From: Mucilaginibacter terrae
GTDB lineage: Bacteria; Bacteroidota; Bacteroidia; Sphingobacteriales; Sphingobacteriaceae
Direction: 5' to 3'
Assembly (NCBI RefSeq): GCF_031951985.1
Contig: NZ_JAVLVU010000001.1
Coordinates: forward strand, 2,790,001-2,854,000
DNA: 64,000 bases
How positions within the stretch are numbered: position 1 is the stretch's first letter; every line of letters begins with the position of its first letter. The translations under genes and the position numbers were made by a program. The notes below the pieces were generated by a model that was given only the letters and a program-made list of their open reading frames with translations, had not been told where the DNA came from and did no database searches. Below, piece by piece: positions 35,469 to 44,170 of the stretch.

Positions 35469-36276
35469 TTATATTATCTCCAAATTGTGCCCGGTAGCGT
35501 AGAGGCCAATAATAACAGCACCTACTAAAATGCGATACCAGCCAAATAGTACAAAGCCTTTCTTCTCTAAAAAAGTAATAAAGGTACGAATGGCTAACAG
35601 GGCAACTATAAATGCTACCACGTTACCTATTACCAGCAGCTTAACTTCTTCGCCGCTAAAGGTATGGCCATCTTTAAAAAAGTCGAGCAGTTTTTTGGCA
35701 GTTGCGGCAAACATGGTGGGTACAGCCAGGAAGAACGAAAACTCAGCAGCTGCCTTGCGGCTAAGTTTTTGAGACATGCCACCTACAATGGTTGCAGCAG
35801 AACGCGAGGTTCCTGGAATCATGGCGATACACTGGAACAAGCCTATTTTTAGCGCTGTTGCATAACTTACATCGCCATCTTCTTTCAAGTCAGGATTATT
35901 AAACCACTTGTCCACAAATAGCAGGATAATACCTCCTACAAAAAGCGTTATACCTACGGTGAGGGCGCTTTCAAGAAGTTTGTCAATTCTATCGCTGAAT
36001 AGAACGCCGAATATAGCGGGCCGGGATAAAAGCAACTACCAGCTTGTAATAAAAATCGAGCGATTTAAAAAAGCGTTTAAAATAAAGTATTACAACCGAA
36101 AGTATCGCTCCAAGTTGAATAGCGACAATAAAGAACTTTAGAAATTCTTGACTTTCTTTATCCTTTTTTATATCCATCATTGCTGACGCAATGACCATGT
36201 GACCAGTTGATGATATTGGTAAAAATTCTGTTAATCCCTCAATAATGGCCAGAATAATAGCATGTACTAAGTTCAT
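35469..36276 (-). pseudogene. uppP: Undecaprenyl-diphosphate phosphatase, interrupted by a +1 frameshift
   Basis: The gene encodes the membrane enzyme that recycles undecaprenyl diphosphate for cell-wall synthesis. The first frame (from ATG 36276) has [22 protein letters not shown], the catalytic Glu and Ser/His motif, and runs to KLVVAFIPA. The second frame continues [17 protein letters not shown], the PGTSRSAATIVGG motif and the C-terminal helices. The break is at CCC (36018-36020, GGG on plus). Removing one C restores one reading frame of about 268 aa, the normal family length. Everything else is intact, so a sequencing error is likely. Four bases separate it from the DUF3098 gene. Confidence 0.9.
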
Positions 36277-36279
36277 GCG

Positions 36280-36552
36280 TTAGGCGGCAGGCTTTTTCAT
36301 GATGGCATAAAACCCTACACCAAAACCGGCTAACACCACCAAAGGTGCTATAACAATTTTGGTAGTGCTATAAATATCGGTAGTGCCCGACATCAGTACA
36401 AAACCTAACGCTACAATAAGCACACTAATAGCCAACCATTGGTAGTTAGCTTTGCCGAATACAAACTGCACAGGTGCAGTTGCTGGTTTTGTGTTACCTA
36501 AGATAGACGGCCTTGGAGTTGCGCCTACAGGCTTTTCATATTTTTGAGCCAT
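36280..36552 (-). CDS. DUF3098 family membrane protein
   Basis: A 90-aa protein with two hydrophobic segments (about 35-57 and 65-85) and a short basic N-terminal tail. The sequence FVFGKANYQWLAISVLIVALGFVLMSGT matches DUF3098, a Bacteroidota family found beside ftsX and uppP. The gene sits between them with 5 bp to ftsX and 3 bp to uppP, so the three form one operon. Role unknown; context suggests cell envelope or division. Confidence 0.9.
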   Translation of the reverse strand: MAQKYEKPVGATPRPSILGNTKPATAPVQFVFGKANYQWLAISVLIVALGFVLMSGTTDIYSTTKIVIAPLVVLAGFGVGFYAIMKKPAA

Positions 36553-36557
36553 GATAA

Positions 36558-37436
36558 TTATCTGTATAGTTGATAAATTTTTAATCGTAAGAAACGGTTA
36601 ACCGCCAGGAATGTACTAAAGCCTGATATGAATATACCCAATAATGCCATGCCGGCAAATATGACACCAAACTCGTAGTAGTTTTGCAGCACCACCAAAT
36701 CGGGTATTTGACGGTAGGCCAGGTAAAGCGTACCCACCAATATAATTGCTGCAATTAAAGCACCTAATAACCCATGCCATATACCATACAGCAAAAACGG
36801 TTTACGGATAAATGCCTTGGTAGCACCTACTAACTGCATTGATTTAATTAAAAACCTTTGCGAGTAAATAGCCAAACGGATAGTGTTATTAATTAACGCC
36901 ACCGATAGCAGCACAAATATGCCCGTGAAGGCAAGTATTACTAAACTGATATTAGTGAGGTTTTTATTCATTTGCTCTACCAACGATTGCTGGTATTTAA
37001 CCTCTTTTACCAACGGATTTTTACGTAGCTCATTGGCAAAACGTGTCAAGTCGGCATTATTGGCAAAATCGGCTTTCATGTACACGTCGATTGATTGCGA
37101 GAGCGGGTTAACACCCAAAAACTTCACAAAATCTTCGCCCAGATCTTTTTGCAGGTTACGGGCGGCAAGCTCTTTACTTACGTACTGCGTACGTTTAACG
37201 TAACGGTTGCCATCCAACTGACGCTTAAATTGCAGCACGTCGGTTTCGCGGGCACCTTCGTCAACAAACACGTTCACCACCATATTTTCTTTAATATAGC
37301 GCGAAAGGTTGTTGGCATGCACCAGTATCAATCCCAGCATACCTACCATAAGCAGCACCATAGCAATACCAAAAACCGTTGAAATGTAAATGGTTTTGGT
37401 TTTTTTGGCGGCCGTACTTGCTTCAAATTCTTCCAT
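36558..37436 (-). CDS. ftsX: Cell division protein FtsX-like permease
   Basis: A 292-aa membrane protein with four transmembrane segments: one N-terminal, an extracytoplasmic domain, then three C-terminal ones, as in FtsX. Landmarks are NMVVNVFVDEGARETDVLQFKRQLDG, LAARNLQKDLGEDFVKFLG, NPLSQSIDVYMKADFANNADL and LAIYSQRFLIKSMQLVGATKAFIRKPFLL. FtsEX regulates cell-wall hydrolases at the septum. No ftsE gene is adjacent, which is common in Bacteroidota. It starts the operon ftsX-DUF3098-uppP. Confidence 0.95.
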   Translation of the reverse strand: MEEFEASTAAKKTKTIYISTVFGIAMVLLMVGMLGLILVHANNLSRYIKENMVVNVFVDEGARETDVLQFKRQLDGNRYVKRTQYVSKELAARNLQKDLGEDFVKFLGVNPLSQSIDVYMKADFANNADLTRFANELRKNPLVKEVKYQQSLVEQMNKNLTNISLVILAFTGIFVLLSVALINNTIRLAIYSQRFLIKSMQLVGATKAFIRKPFLLYGIWHGLLGALIAAIILVGTLYLAYRQIPDLVVLQNYYEFGVIFAGMALLGIFISGFSTFLAVNRFLRLKIYQLYR

Positions 37437-37629
37437 ATCGTACCTGTTGGGTTGCGAAATTAAAAAATCCGCTTGGTTAAAGGTAAAACTTTATTCATTA
37501 TTAATGCCATAGGCATTGTATCAGGCATGGGCTTTTAACAAAATTTAACGTTAACGTTTGCCTGCAACCCTCCTCATAAACAAACACCACAACCTGCTGT
37601 TACTATAATTACATAAACCAATAACTACC

Positions 37630-37824
37630 ATGATGACCGAGCCAGCCAACGAACACGATAAACCATCACCATCTGACACCCCAACCGACCGCCCTAACGA
37701 CAACGGCGGCAAAGCCGTAAAAAAGCCAGAAGACGAGGATTATGATGGCAAAGACGCAAATTTAGGCAACGTAGCCCAACAACGCGAAAACAGCGAAGCT
37801 CCGGTAAACCCGGTGAAGGAATAG
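37630..37824 (+). CDS. Small hydrophilic, probably disordered protein
   Basis: A 64-aa acidic protein rich in Asp, Glu, Pro, Asn and Lys with almost no hydrophobic residues. Landmarks are NEHDKPSPSDTPTDRPNDNGG and KKPEDEDYDGKDANLGNVAQQ. It has no signal peptide. The start could be the first or second Met. It lies between ftsX (divergent) and the convergent ABC exporter, and the stop overlaps the start of a perfect inverted repeat. Similar small stress-linked disordered proteins occur in Sphingobacteriaceae, but I cannot name a family. Confidence 0.6.
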   Translation: MMTEPANEHDKPSPSDTPTDRPNDNGGKAVKKPEDEDYDGKDANLGNVAQQRENSEAPVNPVKE

Positions 37825-37915
37825 AATCAAGAGTACAGAATCAGGATTACAGATATAAGATGCTGCATAGAAACAGAAGCTGTCTTGATTCCTGATTCTG
37901 TACTCTTGATTCTAT
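37821..37915. repeat. GATTCTGTACTC-type inverted repeat, perfect 26-bp arms
   Basis: Left arm 37821-37846 begins ATAGAATCAAGAGTACAG and ends AATCAGGA. The right arm 37890-37915 is its exact reverse complement. The loop is 43 nt. It sits between convergent genes, so it may act as a bidirectional terminator. The same words occur at 17620-17690 and 35352-35452. Confidence 0.85.
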
Positions 37916-37919
37916 CGCT

Positions 37920-39722
37920 TTATCCCCTATCTATCCCTGCCGAGTTAAACTGCAGATCGTACAGTTTGCGGTAATAGCCATCCTCAATGCGCAATAATTC
38001 CTGGTGGCTGCCCATCTCTTTGATCTCTCCATGGTCGAGCACAATAATCTTATCGGCCTTTTGGATGGTTGATAAACGGTGTGCAATTACAATGGCTGTT
38101 CGGCCGTCCATCAGTTTATCAATGGCGTTTTGTATCAAAATTTCGGTTTCGGTATCAACAGATGAAGTGGCTTCATCCAACACCAATATGGCTGGATTAT
38201 ATACCAGCGCACGTACAAATGAAATTAACTGTGCCTGACCGGCCGATAGTGTTGCGCCGCGTTCCATCACATTATAATCGTACCCGCCGGGCAAACGCTC
38301 AATAAACTCATGCGCGCCTACATTGGTAGCGGCTTCAACAATTTGCTCGCGGGTTATTGATGGATTGTTTAAACTGATGTTGTTGGCAATGGTATCCGAA
38401 AACAAAAACACATCCTGAATTACAGTGGCAATTTGCGAGCGTAAAAAGTTAAGCTCGTAATCTTTAATATCCACGCCATCTACATGCACACTCCCCTGCC
38501 CTATCTCGTAAAAACGGTTCAGGATATTGATGGTTGATGATTTGCCCGCACCTGTGGCACCAACCAAGGCCAATGTTTGGCCGGGTTGTATACTGAAGTT
38601 GATATTTTTAAGCACCCAGTTATCATCATTATAGGCAAACCAAACGTTTTTAAAATCAATTTGTCCTTTTAATGCACCTGAGTTTATGGTGCCGTTGTTG
38701 GGAGCCACCTCGTCGGTATCTAACACTTTAAAAATACGGTCGGCACCCACCATACCCATTTGCAGGGTATTAAATTTATCGGCCAACTGGCGTATAGGTC
38801 TGAATAGCAAGTTCAATAGCGTAATAAAAGCCAGTATTTTACCGGGGGTGATGCCCTGACCTTCGGCGGTAATAGAGGCCATGGTTTGATCGCTCAAAAT
38901 ACGTTTACAGCCATACCAAACCAGCAAACCAATGGAGCATGCCATAAAAATCTCTACCACCGGGAAAAAGATAGAGTAATACCAATTGGAGCGAATATTG
39001 GCATCCCTATACTTCTCGTTCACGGCATTAAACTTGCGCATTTCCTGCGCCTCGCGCGAAAAGTATTGTATAATGCTGATGCCCGAAATATGTTCCTGCA
39101 AAAAGGTATTGAGCGCGGCTACATGCGTGCGCACATCCTGGAAAGATGACTTGATAGCTTCTTTAAAAACATAGGTTGCCCCTAACAAAAACGGAAGCGG
39201 GATGAGGGTGATAAGCGTTAGCTTCCAATCCTGCATCAGCATATAGCCAATGATGGAAACGAGCAAAAGCATGTCACCGGCAATAGAAATTAAGCCCTCT
39301 GAAAAAATATCGGCAATGGTTTCCAAATCAGACACGGTACGGGTAATCAACATACCGATGGGTGTACGGTCAAAGTATTTTAACCGCAGGCTCATCACGT
39401 GATTAAATACGTGTATACGCAAATCGCGGATTACCGATTGCCCTAAGGCGTTGGTTAAATACGTTTGATAATATTGGGCAACGGTTTGAATACCCAACTG
39501 GGTTATCATCAATGCTACAATAAATACTAAACCGTTATAATTACCTGCCAGAATATATTTATCCAACCCAATTTCCATAAGCATGGGCTGAACCAGGGTA
39601 ATTACCGCCAAAAACACGGTAAGCAAGCCCGCTATTACAAAGGTGCGGTTGTAAGGCTTAACGTAAACCATTATACGTTTAAGCAACTGCCAGTCGAATG
39701 CTTTACCTGTTACTTTAGACAT
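37920..39722 (-). CDS. ABC transporter, fused permease and ATPase (MsbA/MdlB-like)
   Basis: A 600-aa half transporter that works as a dimer. Six transmembrane segments lie in residues 15-330 (for example FVIAGLLTVFLAVITLV), followed by the nucleotide-binding domain. That domain has Walker A GATGAGKSST, the signature ATLSAGQAQL (LSAGQ in place of LSGGQ), Walker B ILVLDEATSSVD and the His-loop IAHRLSTIQ. Lipid flippases, drug exporters and peptide exporters share this form; the substrate is not apparent. A predicted -7 box lies at 39787-39794. Confidence 0.95.
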   Translation of the reverse strand: MSKVTGKAFDWQLLKRIMVYVKPYNRTFVIAGLLTVFLAVITLVQPMLMEIGLDKYILAGNYNGLVFIVALMITQLGIQTVAQYYQTYLTNALGQSVIRDLRIHVFNHVMSLRLKYFDRTPIGMLITRTVSDLETIADIFSEGLISIAGDMLLLVSIIGYMLMQDWKLTLITLIPLPFLLGATYVFKEAIKSSFQDVRTHVAALNTFLQEHISGISIIQYFSREAQEMRKFNAVNEKYRDANIRSNWYYSIFFPVVEIFMACSIGLLVWYGCKRILSDQTMASITAEGQGITPGKILAFITLLNLLFRPIRQLADKFNTLQMGMVGADRIFKVLDTDEVAPNNGTINSGALKGQIDFKNVWFAYNDDNWVLKNINFSIQPGQTLALVGATGAGKSSTINILNRFYEIGQGSVHVDGVDIKDYELNFLRSQIATVIQDVFLFSDTIANNISLNNPSITREQIVEAATNVGAHEFIERLPGGYDYNVMERGATLSAGQAQLISFVRALVYNPAILVLDEATSSVDTETEILIQNAIDKLMDGRTAIVIAHRLSTIQKADKIIVLDHGEIKEMGSHQELLRIEDGYYRKLYDLQFNSAGIDRG

Positions 39723-39786
39723 TAGCCAATGAGTGAATTATTGAAGGAGTGAATGAGTGATTTGTTCTTCGCTTCCATTCCAGATG

Positions 39787-39794
39787 CAAAGTTA
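39787..39794 (-). promoter_or_regulatory. -7 box for the MsbA-like exporter gene
   Basis: On the minus strand TAACTTTG, an exact TAnnTTTG match, about 64 nt upstream of the ATG at 39722. Confidence 0.5.
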
Positions 39795-39805
39795 GCCATA
39801 TTTTA

Positions 39806-39831
39806 AAATTCGAAATTAAACATTCGAATTT
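39806..39831. terminator. AT-rich palindrome between truA and the exporter
   Basis: AAATTCGAA (39806-39814) and TTCGAATTT (39823-39831) are perfectly complementary, close to the truA stop. It may act as a weak terminator for truA, but there is no strong T-run. Confidence 0.4.
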
Positions 39832-39838
39832 CGACATT

Positions 39839-40654
39839 TTACAGATATGGATACTTCACTTCTGTTAAATACAAACCACAGGCAGGCACCGATGTTCCGG
39901 CGTTGCTACGGTTTTTACTTTCGATGATAGTACGGATGCCTTCGGGCTCAATTTCTCTACGACCAACCATCATACACGTACCCACAATGGCCCGAACCAT
40001 ATTCCGCAAAAACCTATCGGCCGATATATGAAACACCAACCCATCATTATGATGAATCCACTTGGCCAGCACAATTTTACAGTTATTGGTAAACACCTGC
40101 GTATTCGATTTACTAAAACAACTAAAATCAGTGTACTCCATCAATATATCAGCCGCTTTATTCATCGCCTCCACATCCAACTTCCCTTTTACCTGCCACG
40201 AATAATTTTGTTTAAACGGATCTTTTTGAAAATGTATATGGTATTCGTAAGACCTTTGTGTGGCATCGAAACGTGCATGCGCATCGGCATGAATAGGAAT
40301 AATGCGCTTTACGGCAATATCATGCGGCAAAAGAGCGTTCAACGACTCAAGGCGAAGCCCCCGACCCCCCGACCCCTTAAAGGGGGAATTAGAACTTTGC
40401 TCGCTGCCCATTGCATCTGCTCCCCCTTCAGGGGACTGGGAGGCTTGAACATCCAGATGCACAAACAATTGCCTTGCATGCACGCCTGTATCAGTTCTTC
40501 CAGCCCCTAAAGTTTCCACCGGCTGGCGAAGAAGTATAGCTAAAGCTTCGTTCAGTTTTTGTTGAACGCTTATGGCATTAGGTTGCACCTGCCAGCCATG
40601 ATAGTGGGTACCGTCGTAAGCCAGTTCTAAAAAATAACGTTGTAAATAAGCCAC
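39839..40654 (-). CDS. truA: tRNA pseudouridine synthase A with an in-frame repeat insertion
   Basis: A 271-aa enzyme making pseudouridine at positions 38-40 of tRNA anticodon arms. Landmarks are LAYDGTHYHGWQVQPN, GAGRTDTGVHARQLFVHLD (catalytic Asp), LNALLPHDIAVKRI, FCSKSNT-like sequence (here SCFSKSNTQ) and FLRNMVRAIVGTCMMVG. Residues about 70-100 are encoded by a paired GC-rich repeat (SQSPEGGADAMGSE, then NSPFKGSGGRGL), a segment absent from typical TruA. The insertion falls in a surface-loop position between two conserved blocks, so activity may survive. Start is GTG 40654, four bases after a -7 box. Confidence 0.95.
   Translation of the reverse strand: MAYLQRYFLELAYDGTHYHGWQVQPNAISVQQKLNEALAILLRQPVETLGAGRTDTGVHARQLFVHLDVQASQSPEGGADAMGSEQSSNSPFKGSGGRGLRLESLNALLPHDIAVKRIIPIHADAHARFDATQRSYEYHIHFQKDPFKQNYSWQVKGKLDVEAMNKAADILMEYTDFSCFSKSNTQVFTNNCKIVLAKWIHHNDGLVFHISADRFLRNMVRAIVGTCMMVGRREIEPEGIRTIIESKNRSNAGTSVPACGLYLTEVKYPYL
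40355..40446. repeat. Paired GC-rich palindromic element inside truA
   Basis: The left copy (40355-40390) reads AAGCCCCCGACCCCCC, then GACCCCTTAAAGGGGGAA. The right copy (40420-40446), read on the minus strand, is AAGCCTCCCAGTCCCCTGA, then AGGGGGAG. They are inverted copies with the same C-rich-outside orientation as the truB element. The spacer is about 30 nt. The element is translated in frame within truA. Confidence 0.8.
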
Positions 40655-40658
40655 GGGA

Positions 40659-40666
40659 CAAAGTTA
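40659..40666 (-). promoter_or_regulatory. -7 box immediately upstream of truA
   Basis: On the minus strand TAACTTTG, only four bases from the GTG start at 40654. This suggests a leaderless truA mRNA. Confidence 0.55.
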
Positions 40667-40712
40667 ATAAAACCCTGCGGCAAGGTTAAGTCATAATTTG
40701 GGCAAACAATTT

Positions 40713-40720
40713 TATATTTG
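40713..40720 (+). promoter_or_regulatory. -7 box for the DUF4293 gene
   Basis: TATATTTG matches TAnnTTTG, about 19 nt upstream of the ATG at 40740. Divergent from the truA promoter. Confidence 0.55.
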
Positions 40721-40739
40721 CCGTGCTAATACCTTTAAT

Positions 40740-41207
40740 ATGATACAACGCGTACAAAGTATATACTTATTTTTAGCCAGCCTGGCCTTGTTTGCTCTTT
40801 ACCTGTTTACCATTGCCAACAATGTGTACTTAAATAACGTACCCACCAATATTAAGATAACGGGCTTGTTTCAGGATGTAAACGGCGCTCAACAACAAAC
40901 ACAGGCATTTGTGGCACTTACGGCAGCTACCGCAGTGGTAGCGTTGCTGCCTTTGGTAATCATATCCTTATTCCGCAACCGAAAATTGCAGCTTACAATG
41001 GCTTACAGTACCATACTGGTTATTATTGGGCACAGCTTTTGGATGGCTCAAACCGTTAAAGGTGCGGTGGGCGCAATTACCCTTAACACTAATAACTTTG
41101 GTATGGGCTTGTTTTTATCGCCCATAGCTATATTGCTCATGATTTTTGCAATAAAAGCCATTAAGCGCGATGAAGCATTAATTAAATCGGCCGATAGGTT
41201 ACGGTAA
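40740..41207 (+). CDS. DUF4293 family membrane protein
   Basis: A 155-aa protein with four hydrophobic segments. It starts IQRVQSIYLFLASLALFALYLF, the diagnostic beginning of the Bacteroidota-specific DUF4293 family. The upstream in-frame codon at 40698 precedes the predicted promoter, so the ATG at 40740 is preferred. Function unknown. It ends two bases from the convergent hydrolase gene. Confidence 0.9.
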   Translation: MIQRVQSIYLFLASLALFALYLFTIANNVYLNNVPTNIKITGLFQDVNGAQQQTQAFVALTAATAVVALLPLVIISLFRNRKLQLTMAYSTILVIIGHSFWMAQTVKGAVGAITLNTNNFGMGLFLSPIAILLMIFAIKAIKRDEALIKSADRLR

Positions 41208-41208
41208 G

Positions 41209-42090
41209 TTACTTTAACATGCCACGGCCTTCTATTTTTTGATAAGGCTTTTTAAAAAATTCCTCTACTGTTTTATTAAACTCCTGCTCGTGATACACCG
41301 GCGTGGCATGGCCCGCGCCCGGAATGATCCATAAATAAGCGTTGGGAATTGATTTTGCAATTAATAAGGCATGCTCGGGCTTTACCACATCATGGTCTCC
41401 CCCTATAACTAATACGGGAGCCTGTATTTTTCTTAACTCTTCTGCCTTAATATTGGGCTGAACGGCAAGCATATGCCAAAGTTTCACTTCGTTCTTTAAT
41501 TCGGCCGACGGCGATTTAACTTTTTTAACCGAGTCAGCTAATGCTTTATTTTGCCTCGAAATCATGTTAAACACGTAAGGCTCCAGTGCGGTTGTATCTG
41601 GGCATAAGTTGGCTCCGGTAATGACCATTTTTTCCACCTTATCAGGATGCCGCATGGCCATCAGCAATGCATTAATACTACCATCGCTCCAGCCAATTAC
41701 ATAACATTGCTTTAAGTGTAAACTATCAAGCAAAGCATTCATATCATCTGCCATCATTTCATAACTTAACGAGTCGGCTTTATCTACGGTTTTTCCCTGA
41801 GCGCGGCTGTCGGCAAGTATTACCTGGTAGTTTTTAGCAAAATAAGGAATCTGCCCTTTAAAATTATTTATAGAGCCTCCGTTGGCGTGCATAATTAGCA
41901 GTGGTTCGCCCTTGCTATATATTTCATAATACAGTTTAATGCCACGGGTATTTAAGTAGTGGCCGGTAGCTTTATTATTTCCAAAAGCTTCATCATTTGC
42001 TTTTACTTTTTTACGCTGTGCATTAGCGGTACAGCTAATTAATATAGCTGCTATTATTAATAGGCTTTGCTTATATAAAGTCATTATCAT
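41209..42090 (-). CDS. Secreted alpha/beta hydrolase
   Basis: A 293-aa protein with a signal peptide ending SCTANAQ. The alpha/beta-hydrolase core shows the nucleophile motif VIGWSDGSINALLM (GxSxG), the oxyanion region LLIMHANGGSINNF, an acid residue in VIGGDHDVVKPEH and the catalytic His in PGAGHATPVYHE. The substrate is unknown; esterase, lipase or C-C bond hydrolase are possible. The cap region near 165-215 is Lys-rich. A Met two codons downstream is an equally possible start. Confidence 0.9.
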   Translation of the reverse strand: MIMTLYKQSLLIIAAILISCTANAQRKKVKANDEAFGNNKATGHYLNTRGIKLYYEIYSKGEPLLIMHANGGSINNFKGQIPYFAKNYQVILADSRAQGKTVDKADSLSYEMMADDMNALLDSLHLKQCYVIGWSDGSINALLMAMRHPDKVEKMVITGANLCPDTTALEPYVFNMISRQNKALADSVKKVKSPSAELKNEVKLWHMLAVQPNIKAEELRKIQAPVLVIGGDHDVVKPEHALLIAKSIPNAYLWIIPGAGHATPVYHEQEFNKTVEEFFKKPYQKIEGRGMLK

Positions 42091-42193
42091 TTATTAAATT
42101 ACTGATTGCAAATATATTACACCATCACTGTCATACTATTTATCATTACTATCTCATTTTCAATATCATATTTTAAATTACATTAATTTATCG

Positions 42194-42201
42194 TACCTTT
42201 G
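42194..42201 (+). promoter_or_regulatory. -7 box for the DEAD-box helicase gene
   Basis: TACCTTTG matches TAnnTTTG, 41 nt upstream of the ATG at 42243. Confidence 0.6.
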
Positions 42202-42242
42202 CACCCGATTTGGCGATGTTGCCGAATTCGTTATTTTAATTC

Positions 42243-44078
42243 ATGAACAACCCATTTTTAGAACTGGGAATCCGTCATGATATTGTTAATGCCATCACTG
42301 AGTTAGGATTTGAAAATCCTACACCAATCCAGAATCAGTCAATTCCGGTATTGTTAACAGGCAGCAACGATTTTGTCGGATTAGCCCAAACCGGGACCGG
42401 AAAAACTGCTGCTTTTGGCTTACCATTATTGGAACTGCTGGATTTTGAAGAAAATTATCCACAGGCACTAATTCTGTGCCCTACACGTGAACTTTGTTTA
42501 CAAATCACCAATGATTTGAAAAACTACTCTAAAAACATGCAAAACGTAAATGTTGTTGCTGTTTATGGCGGAGCAAGTATTTCAGATCAGTTACGCCAAA
42601 TTAAACGCGGCGTACAGATTGTTGTTGCTACCCCGGGCCGTATGCTCGATATTATCAACCGCAAGGCTATTGATTTTTCGCAGGTACAATTTGTAGTATT
42701 GGATGAAGCCGACGAAATGCTCAATATGGGCTTTCAGGAAGACATTGACAGTATCTTATCCACCACGCCCGAGGATAAAAAAACATGGCTGTTTTCAGCC
42801 ACCATGCCAAGCGAGGTACGCCGCATTTCGAAAAAGTACATGACCGACCCTTTTGAGTTGACCATGGGCGAAAAGAATACCGGCAATGCCAATATTGAAC
42901 ATGAGTACTACATTGTACGTGCCCGTGACAAATACGCTGCATTTAAACGTATTGTTGATTTTAACCCCGAGATTTTTGGTATCGTATTTTGCCGTACCAA
43001 AATTGAAACTCAGGAAATTGCCGAATCATTGGTAAAAGACGGTTACAACGCCGACTCATTACACGGTGACCTTTCGCAACAACAACGCGACAGGGTAATG
43101 AAGCGCTACCGCGAACGTGGCCTGCAATTGCTAATTGCAACTGACGTAGCCGCCCGTGGTATTGATGTTAACGACGTTACACACGTTATTAACTACTCAT
43201 TACCTGATGAAATAGAGAACTATACCCACCGCAGCGGTCGTACTGCACGTGCCGGTAAAACTGGTGTCTCTATCGCTATTGTTAACTCTAAAGAGATTGG
43301 CAAAATTCGCCAGATAGAGCGTGTTATTGGCAAAAAATTCATTAAAGCCGAAATACCAACCGGTTTTGATGTTTGCGAAAAACAATTGTTTGGCTTAATA
43401 CACAAAGTGCATAACGTTGAAGTTAACGAGCAGCAAATTGAGCAGTACTTGCCACGTATAATGGACGAGTTTGCCGATTTGAGCAAAGAAGACATTATTA
43501 AACGTTTTGCTTCTATTGAATTTAACAGCTTCTTAGAATATTACAAAAATGCGCCAGACCTTAACGTTACCGAGGATACCCGCTTTACCCGCGATGGTGC
43601 TCAAGGTGAAAGACCTTCACGTTCTGGTTCAAATGCCGATTTTACCCGTTTATTCATCAACCTGGGTTCGGTAGACGGGTTTACCCGTGGCGACTTGTTA
43701 GGTTATTTTTGTAACCAAACCAACATAGTTGGCCGTACAATTGGCAAAATCGATATTAAGGGTGTTTACTCTTTCTTAGAGGTTGCTAATGGCGATGTTG
43801 ACCAAGCTTTCAACGCATTCAAATCAGCTCAATACAAAGGCCGTGAGGTTCGTATCGAGGTATCGGCCGAAGGCGATCGTGATCGCGGTGGTGACCGTGG
43901 CGGCTTTGGTGGCGGTGGCTACAAAAAACGTGAAGGCGGCAGCGGCTATGGCGGCGGTGGCAATCGTCGCGAAGGTGGCAACAGCAACCGTGGCAGCGAA
44001 CGCAAAGAAGGTGGTGGTTTCCGCGACTTTTCGGGCAAACGCCGTGAAGACCGTGGCGAGCGTCGTAAAAGATACTAA
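42243..44078 (+). CDS. DEAD/DEAH-box ATP-dependent RNA helicase with C-terminal RNA-binding and RGG-type tail
   Basis: A 611-aa helicase. Q motif FENPTPIQNQSIPVLL, Walker A AQTGTGKT, PTRELCLQI, DEADEML, SATMPSE, the RNA-binding/ATP motif ATDVAARGIDV and HRSGRTARAG are all in order. Residues about 455-530 resemble a DbpA-type RNA-binding domain (TRLFINLGSVDGFTRGDLL). The last 75 residues are rich in Gly, Arg and Lys (GGDRGGFGGGGYKKREGG), typical of RNA-chaperone tails. It probably unwinds rRNA or mRNA structure, as CsdA/DeaD or CshA do in the cold. A terminator follows at 44138-44170. Confidence 0.96.
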   Translation: MNNPFLELGIRHDIVNAITELGFENPTPIQNQSIPVLLTGSNDFVGLAQTGTGKTAAFGLPLLELLDFEENYPQALILCPTRELCLQITNDLKNYSKNMQNVNVVAVYGGASISDQLRQIKRGVQIVVATPGRMLDIINRKAIDFSQVQFVVLDEADEMLNMGFQEDIDSILSTTPEDKKTWLFSATMPSEVRRISKKYMTDPFELTMGEKNTGNANIEHEYYIVRARDKYAAFKRIVDFNPEIFGIVFCRTKIETQEIAESLVKDGYNADSLHGDLSQQQRDRVMKRYRERGLQLLIATDVAARGIDVNDVTHVINYSLPDEIENYTHRSGRTARAGKTGVSIAIVNSKEIGKIRQIERVIGKKFIKAEIPTGFDVCEKQLFGLIHKVHNVEVNEQQIEQYLPRIMDEFADLSKEDIIKRFASIEFNSFLEYYKNAPDLNVTEDTRFTRDGAQGERPSRSGSNADFTRLFINLGSVDGFTRGDLLGYFCNQTNIVGRTIGKIDIKGVYSFLEVANGDVDQAFNAFKSAQYKGREVRIEVSAEGDRDRGGDRGGFGGGGYKKREGGSGYGGGGNRREGGNSNRGSERKEGGGFRDFSGKRREDRGERRKRY

Positions 44079-44137
44079 GTATTTAGTTTTTTAAGTCTCA
44101 GTTCAGGAGTGAATTGAGCAGTTAGTTTTAGTTTGAC

Positions 44138-44170
44138 AAAGCCTTTCCGTAACCGGAGAGGCTTTTGTTT
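44138..44170 (+). terminator. Terminator of the DEAD-box helicase gene
   Basis: Stem AAAGCCTTTCC / GGAGAGGCTTT with one G-T pair, followed by TTTTGTTTTA. It lies about 60 nt after the helicase stop. Confidence 0.75.
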
